Counted from the first letter of the stretch, positions 44,383-53,929 are shown. The stretch is DNA of 64,000 nucleotides from an uncultured Alphaproteobacteria bacterium (GCA_950054485.1 CATLPD010000001.1:310001-374000); one strand, 5' to 3'. Notes: generated from the letters alone by a model not told the origin. Numbers and translations are program-made.

Positions 44383-45891
44383 TTACTGATGGATCAATGC
44401 CAGACGGTTTTGAATCGCCTCGACCGGAATAGCGCCGCGGTATCCGCTATCGCGTTCCAGCATCAGGGAACGACGGTAATACATCGCTGCATTAACGCGG
44501 TCACCGACACGGTCATGCATGACTGCCAGATTATAGGCGATCGTCGGGTTCGTCGGCTCCAAATTTTGTGCCGATGTTAACAAGGCAATCGCTTCACGCG
44601 GATAATTCATTGCACCATAGGCCAGCGCCAACTGAACCTTAACCCCCGCATTTGCAGGATAGCTGGCGTGCAATCTTTGCAGCTTATCAACCGAATAGGC
44701 CGGGTTTTGAACTGACAAAATCCCAAGCATATTTGTCAAAGCTTCCAGGTTTTCAGGGTTCTCGCGCAAAACCTGTTCGTAAAGACTGATCGCCTCGGTA
44801 TATCTGCCCAAACGCTGCAATGCTACAGAACGGCCCAGCATAACGCGGGTATCATTCGGATTTGCTTCGTAAAGTGCATTAAACATCTCGAGTGCACGGC
44901 CGTTCCGTCCCTCGTTCAGGGCACGTTTTGCCGTCATCAGTTCCCGGTTCAATTCAACAGGTGCCGTTTCAGGCCTGATGATATAATATTTTTCAGGGGT
45001 CGGACGCACATATGCATTGGCTTCAATACGGCTGGTATCACCCAATTGCGCGGGTATACCGTCCTGAATTGCCTGATCCATTGAATTGATCAGCGCCTCT
45101 TCTGCTGCAAGACTGTCATCGGCCGATACCGGGGCATTATCCGCTGTATTTGATGTCAGGCTGGCAATCAGCTCTTCCTCGAGCTTTTGGTCAATTTCAT
45201 CCTGCGCCGCATTATCAGCATCTACCATCATTGCGGTTTGTGTTTCAATCATCGCATCATTATCCGCAATTTCATCCGGCATAGATGGCGCATCAACAGG
45301 CATTACAGGATCCGCCATTGCAGGGTCCATCGGCGGGCTTTGCGTATCCGGCGCAGCGACAATACCGATATCTTCACCGCTTTCAACGTCCGTGACGTCA
45401 ATTCCCGATACGTCCATATCCCCGTCAGCACTCATGTCACTTTCAGGCATCGGTGGAAAATCAGCTTCATCACCCATTACTTCACCTTCAGGCGCGGGCA
45501 TACCCATATCATCTGCCGGATCAATCAGGCTGTTCAGATCAATATTTTCAACAACCTCTATCGGGGCTTCGCCGCCATCAGCCGGCATATCATCCAGCGG
45601 GGCCGGCTGCGCCATCGGATCATTCATCGGATCAACTTGCGGTGATGGCTGCATTGCCGCCAATGTCGCCGGTGTTACAGGCGCCGGTCCCGATTGTGTT
45701 TCCATCCAGTAAAATCCGCCTGCGCCCAGCGCAACAAGAACGGCCAAAAGGCCCGCATATTTAACCACCTTACCGGATTTCTTGCGCGGCGCGCCATCCA
45801 ACGGAACCTCGGTATCATCAAATACGACGTCATCCCAATCATCGTCGGAGTCAGGTGTACTTGAAATCGGTGGATCGTTATTTTCAGTCAT
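44383..45891 (-). CDS. TPR protein with membrane anchor and acidic Met/Pro-rich linker (MshN-like)
   Basis: 502 residues. An acidic cytoplasmic N-terminus (about 1-40) precedes one membrane helix (VVKYAGLLAVLVALGAGGFYW). A long linker rich in Asp, Met and Pro follows (about 75-290, for example DPMNDPMAQPAP), then TPR units (about 320-480, GRNGRALEMFNALYEANPND). The layout matches MSHA MshN, which is thought to span the periplasm and contact the secretin. The linker is unusually long. It lies between the ABC ATPase gene and pilD. Confidence 0.75.
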   Translation of the reverse strand: MTENNDPPISSTPDSDDDWDDVVFDDTEVPLDGAPRKKSGKVVKYAGLLAVLVALGAGGFYWMETQSGPAPVTPATLAAMQPSPQVDPMNDPMAQPAPLDDMPADGGEAPIEVVENIDLNSLIDPADDMGMPAPEGEVMGDEADFPPMPESDMSADGDMDVSGIDVTDVESGEDIGIVAAPDTQSPPMDPAMADPVMPVDAPSMPDEIADNDAMIETQTAMMVDADNAAQDEIDQKLEEELIASLTSNTADNAPVSADDSLAAEEALINSMDQAIQDGIPAQLGDTSRIEANAYVRPTPEKYYIIRPETAPVELNRELMTAKRALNEGRNGRALEMFNALYEANPNDTRVMLGRSVALQRLGRYTEAISLYEQVLRENPENLEALTNMLGILSVQNPAYSVDKLQRLHASYPANAGVKVQLALAYGAMNYPREAIALLTSAQNLEPTNPTIAYNLAVMHDRVGDRVNAAMYYRRSLMLERDSGYRGAIPVEAIQNRLALIHQ

Positions 45892-45925
45892 ATGTCTGTC
45901 CTTTGTCTGGCCTGAAGGCGGCCTG

Positions 45926-46630
45926 TTATTTTATAATACTTAAAAATGCGCGTTCGAGATAGTCTTCTTTTCCTTGTTTCTTAAGGGCTTTCGGGGTGCC
46001 CGTAAATTTAACAACGCCTTGATCGATAACAGCGATCGTATCGCAGATTTCATCCATATCCGCCAGAATGTGCGAGCTGAGAAAAACCGTACGTCCGGCT
46101 TTGCGGCATTCCAGAATTTTATCTTTCACGCACGCACGCGCCAGCGGGTCAAGCCCGCTCATCGGTTCATCCAGAATGATTACGGGTGCGGGACTCATAA
46201 AGGCTGACATCAAGCCGATTTTCTGCTTCATCCCCTTAGAATAGGTGTTACAGCGCCGTGATAAAGCCTCAAGCTGAAGGGCAAGCTGGCCTGCATTATC
46301 CTTGATATCATCATCAGATGCGCTCTTGTTATAAAACGACAGTGCAAAGCGCAAAAATTCATATCCGCTTAGAAAGGCGGGCGGTTCGAATTTTTCAGGC
46401 AGATAAACCACCTCGCCATCTGTCAGAATGCTTCCCTTATCCGCCTTTAAAAGATCCAGTACCGTTTTGATAAATGTTGTTTTACCGGCGCCATTCAAAC
46501 CGATCAGACCGAAAATCTTGCCTTTCGGAATCTCAAGATTGATGTTGCGGATCGCGGGATCATCCCCATATCCTGCGGTGATATTCTTCGCCAGAATTGA
46601 CGTTTTTTTATTTAAACTGGTTTTTACCAT
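45926..46630 (-). CDS. ABC transporter ATP-binding protein
   Basis: A 234-residue stand-alone nucleotide-binding domain. Walker A is GLIGLNGAGKTTFIK, Q-loop region VVYLPEKFEP, signature-like SKGMKQKIG (in place of LSGGQ), Walker B VIILDEPMSGLDP, and the switch His in LSSHI. The SKGMKQK variant fits the ABC-2 exporter ATPases (NatA/GldA-like). It is embedded in the pilus operon between the TPR protein gene and the MshK-like gene. Its permease is probably the product of 38348-39157. Confidence 0.88.
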   Translation of the reverse strand: MVKTSLNKKTSILAKNITAGYGDDPAIRNINLEIPKGKIFGLIGLNGAGKTTFIKTVLDLLKADKGSILTDGEVVYLPEKFEPPAFLSGYEFLRFALSFYNKSASDDDIKDNAGQLALQLEALSRRCNTYSKGMKQKIGLMSAFMSPAPVIILDEPMSGLDPLARACVKDKILECRKAGRTVFLSSHILADMDEICDTIAVIDQGVVKFTGTPKALKKQGKEDYLERAFLSIIK

Positions 46631-46633
46631 TTT

Positions 46634-47158
46634 CTACCCCGGTATTAAAACACCCGTACGAATTTCATAGGCCTGATTTGGTTTCAGCCTGATTTTAATA
46701 ATTTTGCGCAGCAATTCGTCAAACCATTTCAGATCAATATAATTTTTCTGAACCGAAATATCGACGATTTGCGGCAACATATTGCGCGGTGTCACACGTT
46801 GACCGTTCAACCAGATCATCCAGCGGTCATCGCCGCTGTAGGCAATACCGCCCAAACGAATATACCTGTTTTCAGGAACACTGATTTCGGTCTCTGTCGG
46901 ATCTTCCGTGCTGACATCGTCAATCGCCTCGTTCTGGATACCTGCCAGAGCTGCCTCGATTTTTAAAATTTCACTGCGGCTGAACATCAAAGACTGGTCA
47001 AAATAGTCATATGGTGATTCAAAACGTATAGGGGGCGGTTCAGGCGCATCTTCCACCTGCGCGGTCGGTACAGCAGGTGCAACCATTGCATCCTGTGCCA
47101 AAACTGCAAAAGGCAGGCACAGCATAATGGCAAGACATGAAACAAATAATCGTATCAT
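46634..47158 (-). CDS. MshK-like exported pilus-assembly protein
   Basis: A 174-residue exported protein (signal peptide LFVSCLAIMLCLPFAVLA). The late segment RYIRLGGIAYSGDDRWMIWLNGQRVTP, with its single short beta fold, matches the small MshK/PilP-like periplasmic proteins that feed the secretin. It lies between the MshJ-like and ABC ATPase genes, which supports the identification. Sequence similarity to MshK is weak by eye. Confidence 0.6.
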   Translation of the reverse strand: MIRLFVSCLAIMLCLPFAVLAQDAMVAPAVPTAQVEDAPEPPPIRFESPYDYFDQSLMFSRSEILKIEAALAGIQNEAIDDVSTEDPTETEISVPENRYIRLGGIAYSGDDRWMIWLNGQRVTPRNMLPQIVDISVQKNYIDLKWFDELLRKIIKIRLKPNQAYEIRTGVLIPG

Positions 47159-47814
47159 TAATATGCCCCCTCAATGCCCGGCACTTCTTCAGCCGGCTTT
47201 TCCAGCATCGTATACCATTCGAATTCTGCCGTTCCGGTTACAAACCCGATATTCCGTTCAAGATCAGACAATGCATCCAGACTTTCCTGTGTAATCACCA
47301 GCGGACGTTCAAGTTTAAGGGATTTCAAACGTGTATGTCCGCTGAAATTATTATTGATCATATACAGTAATTTATAGACTTCGATATCATTAAAAGCCTG
47401 CAGGTTTTTAACCTCCACCGGGCTCATGACCAGGCGGTGCCCTGCCTGTTCGGCAAGTGGCTCGTTAATATCAACCAGCTCGCCGATCGAAAAAGATGCC
47501 GATCTGACACCACTGGTATTCTGGATATTCTGAATGACACGCTCAGCTTCGAAACGATCCTGATTATCAAAAAACCCGATATCTGCCAGTCTGTCATAGT
47601 ATGGCATGTGCTCTTGCGTTTTCTGGATCTGTTCCTTAATGGTTGTAATATCTGTTTGCAATGTTCCGATCTGACCATTCAAACCGTTTAACTGGTTTTC
47701 AGCATTATCGCGCGACGGTATAACCCAAAGCATCAGGGCTGCCAGAAGAACGACATTCACCATGGCCAGCGCCACCAGAATTGTAAATCTTTTACGACCG
47801 ATCAGCTTAATCAT
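47158..47814 (-). CDS. MshJ/PilO-like inner-membrane pilus-assembly protein
   Basis: A 218-residue bitopic protein. One N-terminal helix (TILVALAMVNVVLLAALMLWVI) is followed by a coiled coil (about 40-75, GQIGTLQTDITTIKEQIQK) and a small alpha/beta domain, the PilO layout. It starts at an ATG overlapping the MshI-like stop (TAATG style) on both sides, so the block is translationally coupled. PilO-type proteins link the platform ATPase to the secretin. Confidence 0.7.
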   Translation of the reverse strand: MIKLIGRKRFTILVALAMVNVVLLAALMLWVIPSRDNAENQLNGLNGQIGTLQTDITTIKEQIQKTQEHMPYYDRLADIGFFDNQDRFEAERVIQNIQNTSGVRSASFSIGELVDINEPLAEQAGHRLVMSPVEVKNLQAFNDIEVYKLLYMINNNFSGHTRLKSLKLERPLVITQESLDALSDLERNIGFVTGTAEFEWYTMLEKPAEEVPGIEGAY

Positions 47815-49487
47815 AACGGCGGCCCCTCTATTTTAAATTCGGCGGTCAAATCCTGCGCACCGACAATTTGCTCGCCACCCGGCTGTTGTTGCTCGACCGA
47901 AAAAGACCCTGTACGCGTAATTCCGCCGAATTGTCTGACGATTTCAACGTCATGGTTCGGAAGCGACAGCTTAAGACTTTCCAAAAGCCCTTCGGCACGT
48001 GCGACTTTTTGTTCCAACGGCAGGTTGGCTTCTGTCAGACTGACAGTGAATTCGATAACCAGCGTGCCCTTGTCATTTTCCAGGCCGCCGATGGCCACAA
48101 CAGGCGGCGGTGCATATCCGCCGGTATTGTTACTTGATACGCCCGGTTCGGCAAAAGATACGTCCTCTGCCGGCGTATGATCTATAGAAATATCTTGCAG
48201 CAAAAATGAATTCGCAAAGACTTGCTGCAAGTCCAGCAGAATCGGTGTCAGGTCAATCGAGTTATCCTGCAACAATTTTTTAACCGCCAGCACCCCTTCA
48301 ACTGTTGGCGGTGAAACCGGCAAAGCATTAAAAGTCAATGTTTCCTGTTCATATTCACGCTGCAGGGCCGCCTGCTGTGTCGTTTTATATTCGATCAAAT
48401 TCATACGGTCGGCATAAACGCTGTAACCGTCATAGTTAAAATATATTAAGCCCAAAACACCCAAAGCCAGCAAACCACTGGCACCTGCAGCCGCCTTACG
48501 CGGCATCGATACACGGTCCAGTTCGGCCATTTTCATCGGCATGGTCAGTTTGTTTTTACTGGCCGCCCATAAAACATACAGCGCATCTGCATATGTACGT
48601 GTCGCCTCGCCGGCATATTGGCCGCCCAGAACATTCAAGGCATCCGGCAGGTCCAAAAGGCAAAGGTTGGTAATCGGCATATTGGCCGCATTCAAAGCCT
48701 CGTGACTTTCGCGCGGGGCGATGACAATAACATCCAGCCCCTCTTTTTCGTTATAACCGAAACGTGCGATGTAGCTGAGGGTCGCCTTGAATTCACGCGC
48801 CAGTTCTGCGGCAAAGGCTGCCGGTGTCAGATTATCCGGGACAGGCGTAATACGGCGCATCGCCAGATTGCCGTCTTTAACCACGATTTGATGTAAACCG
48901 CCGGTTTCATTCTGGCCGATCATAATGCTCCATTTTGAACGGATGCCGCCTTTTTCCTCGACACAGCGTCCGGCCAGATCATCAACCAGCCCCACACTTT
49001 CAACGGGCAAAAGCCCCATACCGGCAATCCCGACTTCAGCCACGTACAAGGCCGCCGTGATACGGGTCAGTATTTCCGATTTTGGTAAGGCGGCAAATAA
49101 ATATTCAGGCTTTTCGTTGGACTTTTTAAGCGCCATGCCCTTTTTACCGGGCTGCTTGATTTCTAAGGCCGCTTTAATCGTCAAATTCGGAAAGGCCAGA
49201 TTCAGTTTGCGCTCTAAAACCTTTTTCTTATCGGCAATCCCGACAGGTGGAATACGGTCTTTACGGTAATGCTGTTCAACGGCATCGTATAAGATCATAA
49301 CAGGTCCACTGTAACCGCTTTTCAGCGCAGATATCAGTTTCTCGTTAAAATTCTGCGCATCCCAGGGCAGCGATAAAACACGAATGGCTTTCTTTTTTTC
49401 GACGGCGTATAAAACAGCGCCGTCATCGCCGATCATAAGAACGCGGCGGTTTTTAGAACCCAATGGTGATTTTTTTCTTCTGGCCAC
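47811..49487 (-). CDS. MshI-like pilus biogenesis protein (PilM/PilN-type)
   Basis: A 558-residue protein. Residues about 15-320 have the GspL/PilM-type cytoplasmic fold (VLMIGDDGAVLYAVEK, then LDLPDALNVLGGQYAGE). A membrane helix (about 336-355, ASGLLALGVLGLIYFN) and a long coiled-coil PilN-like periplasmic part follow. This combines the roles of PilM and PilN as in MSHA MshI. The start is a GTG without a clear ribosome site. It overlaps mshJ by four bases. Confidence 0.7.
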   Translation of the reverse strand: MARRKKSPLGSKNRRVLMIGDDGAVLYAVEKKKAIRVLSLPWDAQNFNEKLISALKSGYSGPVMILYDAVEQHYRKDRIPPVGIADKKKVLERKLNLAFPNLTIKAALEIKQPGKKGMALKKSNEKPEYLFAALPKSEILTRITAALYVAEVGIAGMGLLPVESVGLVDDLAGRCVEEKGGIRSKWSIMIGQNETGGLHQIVVKDGNLAMRRITPVPDNLTPAAFAAELAREFKATLSYIARFGYNEKEGLDVIVIAPRESHEALNAANMPITNLCLLDLPDALNVLGGQYAGEATRTYADALYVLWAASKNKLTMPMKMAELDRVSMPRKAAAGASGLLALGVLGLIYFNYDGYSVYADRMNLIEYKTTQQAALQREYEQETLTFNALPVSPPTVEGVLAVKKLLQDNSIDLTPILLDLQQVFANSFLLQDISIDHTPAEDVSFAEPGVSSNNTGGYAPPPVVAIGGLENDKGTLVIEFTVSLTEANLPLEQKVARAEGLLESLKLSLPNHDVEIVRQFGGITRTGSFSVEQQQPGGEQIVGAQDLTAEFKIEGPPL

Positions 49488-49492
49488 GTCTT

Positions 49493-50716
49493 TTAAATCC
49501 CCATATCACCAAAGCTGTTATAAATCGGCCCGAATACACCGGCTGCAATCCACAGCATCAATCCACCCAAAATAACCGTTAAGGCCGGTTCAATCATCGT
49601 GATCATTGCATCAATCGATTCATTCACATCCTGATCATAGAATTCCGCAACCTGATTTAAAACCCCTGACAGGTTACCGGATTCCTCACCGATACGAACC
49701 ATACGCAAAACCAATGTCGGAAATTCACCCGTTTGTTCCATTGATTTTGAAATCGGATTACCCTCGCGCACATTTTCACGCACTGAATTCAGCGCGTCGC
49801 GCAAAACCATATTATTTGATGTACGGGCCGCAGCCTCCAGACACTTTAGAACCTCAAGACCACTGGTGAACAAAACCGCAAAGGTTTGACAAAAAATTGA
49901 AAGCGATATTTTTTGGATCAGCGGACCGATAACCGGAACACGTAAAACCAGATAATCCGTGTGATAGCGGAACGGTTCGGAATATTTCCTGAGGATTTTA
50001 AAAGCAAAATAAACCCCGACTATTACTATAACCATATAAAGAATATAATTGGTAAAGAAATCGGATGTTGCAATCAGCGCTCGCGTCACAGGCGGCAGTT
50101 CCTGGCCAATGTTCGCCAAAAATCCCGTCACTTCAGGGACAACATATGTCATCATGACCCCGACGACAACGAAAACGACAAACAGCAGAATTTTCGGATA
50201 GCGCATCGCCTTCTTTTTCTTGGTATTCATCGCATCTGCCCATTTCAGATGGCGAATAACCTGGGAAAAAGATTGCATCAGGTTACCTGTTTCTTCACCT
50301 GCCGCAATCAACGATACAAAGATATTTTCAAAAACGTTCGGATATTTGCCCATGGCTTCGGACAAACTGGCCCCTTCGGAAACTTCGCGGTGCAGTTCGG
50401 TCAGGATATCACGTAATTTCGGAGATTCAGACGTATCGCGGATATCGGCCAAACTCTCCAAAAGCGGCACACCCGCCTTTTGCAGTTGTTCAAGGTGGAC
50501 GAAAAGCTGGATTTTATCGCGCGTTTTGACACCGCCGCTGAAAATCTCGCGGATCATGCCCGCACCCTTGCTCTCGCCGCCGACTGTTTTACAGTCAATC
50601 AGCTCGAAACCGCCGGCCTGCAATTGCTGAAACAGGTCTGTTTCATTTGCTGCCGTCAGGCTTCCGCGGACCGGGCGTCCGTTTTTATTCAGTGCACGAT
50701 AATTATATTTAGCCAT
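49493..50716 (-). CDS. Type II secretion/type IV pilus F-family inner membrane platform protein (MshG/PilC)
   Basis: A 407-residue GspF-domain protein with two T2SSF domains (about 70-190 and 275-395). Signatures are FVHLEQLQKAGVPLLESL and FCQTFAVLFTSGLEVLKCLEAA, and three membrane helices are visible (LLFVVFVVVGVMMTYVV, YMVIVIVGVYFAFKIL, and the last near ILGGLMLWIAAGVFGP). It forms the rotating inner platform for the assembly ATPases MshE and PilT. It sits between mshE and the MshI-like gene. Confidence 0.92.
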   Translation of the reverse strand: MAKYNYRALNKNGRPVRGSLTAANETDLFQQLQAGGFELIDCKTVGGESKGAGMIREIFSGGVKTRDKIQLFVHLEQLQKAGVPLLESLADIRDTSESPKLRDILTELHREVSEGASLSEAMGKYPNVFENIFVSLIAAGEETGNLMQSFSQVIRHLKWADAMNTKKKKAMRYPKILLFVVFVVVGVMMTYVVPEVTGFLANIGQELPPVTRALIATSDFFTNYILYMVIVIVGVYFAFKILRKYSEPFRYHTDYLVLRVPVIGPLIQKISLSIFCQTFAVLFTSGLEVLKCLEAAARTSNNMVLRDALNSVRENVREGNPISKSMEQTGEFPTLVLRMVRIGEESGNLSGVLNQVAEFYDQDVNESIDAMITMIEPALTVILGGLMLWIAAGVFGPIYNSFGDMGI

Positions 50717-50804
50717 TTTTTATTTTAAAATTAAGAGGTGAAACCGCCAGTTTATAATACTAGCATAATAAACCCCCAGCGCAACCACAAGAGATAAAGC
50801 TCTC

Positions 50805-53057
50805 TTACAGCCTCTCGGAAAAATCGACGGACTTCATCAGGGCCTCTATTGATGTGTGTCCTTTCAGGATTTTATCAATACCATCGTCCAGCATTGATTT
50901 AAATCCGTGTTCACGGGCAACTTTCTTTAATTGCGATTTATGTCCGCCCTCAGCAATCACATCATTCAGCGCTTCATTTAAAAACAGAATTTCAACAACC
51001 GCCGTACGGCCTTTATATCCGGAATCCATACATTTCGGACAGCCCTTGGCATGGCCGATTTCAGGCGGGTTTGATGCATCAATCCCCAGCAGGCGGCATT
51101 CTTCCTCTGTCGCTGTTTTCATTTCCTTGCAATCGCACAGGCGACGCACAAGACGCTGTGCGAACGAGGCGATAATCGCCCCGGCCAACATACCGGGTTG
51201 TAGTCCCAAATCCAGCAAACGCGGGATCGCACCGAAACAGTCATTGGTGTGAAGCGATGTATAAACCTGGTGACCTGTCATCGCGGCCTTTAGGGCCTGT
51301 TCGGCGGTCACGGCATCACGCACCTCACCCACGAAGATGATGTCCGGATCCTGACGTAGCAAAGCTTTAACACCGTCGGCAAAGGTCAGGCCCGCGCCGG
51401 CCTTAACATGTGTCTGGCGGATCATCGGCAGCGAATATTCCACCGGATCTTCCAGCGTCATAATATTCACATCCGGCGTATTTACGGCATTCAACATCGA
51501 ATAAAGCGATGTGGTTTTACCGGAACCGGTCGGTCCCGTCACAATAATAATACCTTCGGGACGCGCCTGTGATTTTTTAATCAGGTTCATGTTGTGATCG
51601 CTAAAGCCCAGATTCTCAAGCGGCATAATACCGCTTTGCTTATCCAGAACACGCAAAACAAAGTTTTCACCATTTACCGTCGGCAGAGATGACACACGGA
51701 AATCGGCTTCACGTCCCCCGACAGACAGAAAGAAACGCCCATCTTGCGGCAGCATTTTATCCGCAATATTCATACCCGACATAATTTTCAAACGCTGTGC
51801 GATCGCCTGCCAGTATTCCTTGTGCAAGGTTTGTACGGTATGCAAAATACCATCAATACGATAGCGCAAGCGCACAAAGTTTTCTTCGGGTTCAAAGTGC
51901 AAATCCGATGCACCCATTTTCACGGCATCAATCACCAAGGCGTTCACAAGACGCACAATCGGATGCGAATAGGCGTTATCTTCGGTCAGTCCCTCGATAC
52001 CTTCCAGGTCGATTTGCTTACCCCCCAGCTCCGACATAATGTCTTTTGTCGAACTGGCATATCCGTACGCGCGGTCAATTGCGGTGTTCAATGTGGCGGG
52101 CGGTCCGATCATCGGACGAATAGCAAGACCGCGCGGTAGAATCTGGCGCAATCTATCCAGCGTCATAACATCATAGGGGTCAACCATCGCGATATGGATG
52201 GTCTGGTCCTTAACCGATACCGGCAGAATCTGGAAACGCGCTGCCGTTGCCTTATCAATCAAGGCAATCGCTTCGGGGTCCAGAATGGCATCTTTCGGAT
52301 CGAATTCCTCGTAACCCGTACTTTCGGCCAGAATTCCGGCCAGAACATCCGGCGTAATGAAGCCCAATTCGACCAGAACCTCACCCAAAAGGCCGCCGGA
52401 TCTGTTTTTCTCGTGCAGGGCCACTTCCAGCTGATCTTGATCAATAAAACCTTCGGCGATCAGGCGGTCACCCAGTCGCATGTTCTTTACATTATCTTCT
52501 TCGCTCTTTTTATGGGTTTCAGCATCTACGGAAGGCGCCTTAGGTGGGGCATTTTCTTCAATACCCTGTTCTTCAGCTTCGTCAATCGCATTTTCTGTTT
52601 GCAACGACAGGTCATCATCGGCCTGCATATTTCCAGCGGATGGGCCCGGGCTCATTGATAGCCCCTCATCCTCGTCGGCTGCGGCATTCGGCGCATCCAT
52701 CACCAATTCTGTTTCCTGTGGCGGTTGCGGCGCGGGTGAATTAACATTCATCTCCAGCCCACCATCTTCATCTTCTGTCTGCAAAGACGGCGATGGCCCG
52801 CTTTCAAGGCTCAGGCCCGACATATCCATATCACCATCATTATTATCAGCGTTTTGTTCTGCATGTGATGGCTGCGGCGCGTCTTCCTCGCTCGTCTTTT
52901 GATCGTCCTCTTCAAAGAAATTGCTGCCGCCGCGCGGATTCAGAATTTCACCCTGATGGGACGAAGGCTGAGCCCCATCAGCATCCGGAGACATCGAAAA
53001 ACCGCCGTCGATTTCCAAATCATTATCTGTATTCTCTATATCGCCTGAATCTTTCAT
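50805..53057 (-). CDS. Assembly ATPase, MshE/GspE family, with acidic low-complexity N-terminus
   Basis: 750 residues from the ATG at 53057. Residues about 1-190 are disordered and acidic, with repeated short motifs (GLSMSPG, DLSLQ, MDMSGLSL). Next comes an MshEN domain (about 197-330): MRLGDRLIAEGFIDQDQLEVAL and LLGEVLVELGFI match the c-di-GMP-binding consensus. The ATPase core has Walker A TGPTGSGKTTSLYSM and Walker B DIIFVGEVRD. A zinc-ligand set (CDC...CPKC) precedes the end. It drives pilus extension, probably under c-di-GMP control. Confidence 0.9.
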   Translation of the reverse strand: MKDSGDIENTDNDLEIDGGFSMSPDADGAQPSSHQGEILNPRGGSNFFEEDDQKTSEEDAPQPSHAEQNADNNDGDMDMSGLSLESGPSPSLQTEDEDGGLEMNVNSPAPQPPQETELVMDAPNAAADEDEGLSMSPGPSAGNMQADDDLSLQTENAIDEAEEQGIEENAPPKAPSVDAETHKKSEEDNVKNMRLGDRLIAEGFIDQDQLEVALHEKNRSGGLLGEVLVELGFITPDVLAGILAESTGYEEFDPKDAILDPEAIALIDKATAARFQILPVSVKDQTIHIAMVDPYDVMTLDRLRQILPRGLAIRPMIGPPATLNTAIDRAYGYASSTKDIMSELGGKQIDLEGIEGLTEDNAYSHPIVRLVNALVIDAVKMGASDLHFEPEENFVRLRYRIDGILHTVQTLHKEYWQAIAQRLKIMSGMNIADKMLPQDGRFFLSVGGREADFRVSSLPTVNGENFVLRVLDKQSGIMPLENLGFSDHNMNLIKKSQARPEGIIIVTGPTGSGKTTSLYSMLNAVNTPDVNIMTLEDPVEYSLPMIRQTHVKAGAGLTFADGVKALLRQDPDIIFVGEVRDAVTAEQALKAAMTGHQVYTSLHTNDCFGAIPRLLDLGLQPGMLAGAIIASFAQRLVRRLCDCKEMKTATEEECRLLGIDASNPPEIGHAKGCPKCMDSGYKGRTAVVEILFLNEALNDVIAEGGHKSQLKKVAREHGFKSMLDDGIDKILKGHTSIEALMKSVDFSERL

Positions 53058-53260
53058 CAATACACACGTTCCCTATTAACCCTATTGCAGAATGCCACAA
53101 AAACGTTAACAAAGGCTGATTTTCATAACAATTACAATATCCTTGAAAACAAGATAGTGTGTTTTTATTGATCGTCTAGAGTGATGTTCGTTCATGCCAA
53201 TCATGCCGCCCGTAGAAATTTTGGGGGATATGGACGAAAAACGGTTCGGGGTTTAAAGAT

Positions 53261-53929
53261 CTATTCTTTATCTTTGCCCTTATCGTCATCCTTTTTCTTT
53301 TTGGATGTTTTTTTGGCCGGCTTTTTCGCAGAAGGTTTCTTATCGGACGATTTCTTGGATGTTTTTTTCGAAGACTTCTTTTTATCTTCTTTTTCATCAT
53401 CCTCGTCGTTATCGCCTTTTTTCGGCATTTTCTTCTTTTTGGATTTTTTCGAGTCCTGATTATCCTGCCTGAATTGATCCAGCGATATCACCTCGCCTGT
53501 GCTGCCTTCATCCCCGTCATCGACATCCAGTTCATCATCACCGTAATCGATGTCTTCATCTTCTTCGGACAGGGGTTGGAATTGCAGCGCAAAATTAACA
53601 GACGGATCTGTGAAAATCGTGATCGCCGTCAGCGGAATTTGTAGGCGTTCGGGCACGTTATTGAATTTCAGCATAACCGTAAAGCGCTTGTCATTTACCT
53701 CCAGATCATAAAACTGGTGCTGCAATACGATTGTCATTTCACCGGGATAGCGTTCACGCAGGTAATCTGGAATTTCAACGCCGGCATGATCCGTGCGAAA
53801 TGTAATATAGAAGTGATGGTCATCGAACAGGCCTTTTTCTATAACCTCTTCCAAGGCCGATTTCACAACCCCCCTGAGGGCAGCTTCCACCATCTTGTCA
53901 TAGCGATAGGATTCTAGGTCTTCGGCCAT
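53261..53929 (-). CDS. sspB: ClpXP adaptor SspB, alphaproteobacterial type, with Lys-rich tail
   Basis: A 222-residue adaptor. The N-terminal fold (HHFYITFRTDHAGVEIP, ERYPGEMTIVLQHQFYDL, FTVMLKFNNVPERLQIPL) matches SspB-alpha, which binds the ssrA tag and ClpX. The conserved ClpX-binding motif EVISLDQFRQ ends the family's usual length near residue 155. It is followed by about 67 residues almost all Lys, Asp, Ser and Glu, in histone-H1-like blocks (SKKTSKKSSDKKPSAKK). The tag RNA gene lies less than 2 kb away. Core identity strong, tail role unknown. Confidence 0.88.
   Translation of the reverse strand: MAEDLESYRYDKMVEAALRGVVKSALEEVIEKGLFDDHHFYITFRTDHAGVEIPDYLRERYPGEMTIVLQHQFYDLEVNDKRFTVMLKFNNVPERLQIPLTAITIFTDPSVNFALQFQPLSEEDEDIDYGDDELDVDDGDEGSTGEVISLDQFRQDNQDSKKSKKKKMPKKGDNDEDDEKEDKKKSSKKTSKKSSDKKPSAKKPAKKTSKKKKDDDKGKDKE

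Noticed and set aside
53181-53459. Plus-strand ORF of 92 residues (Phe/Leu/Ser-rich)
   Set aside because: It is the reverse frame of the Lys-rich sspB tail.
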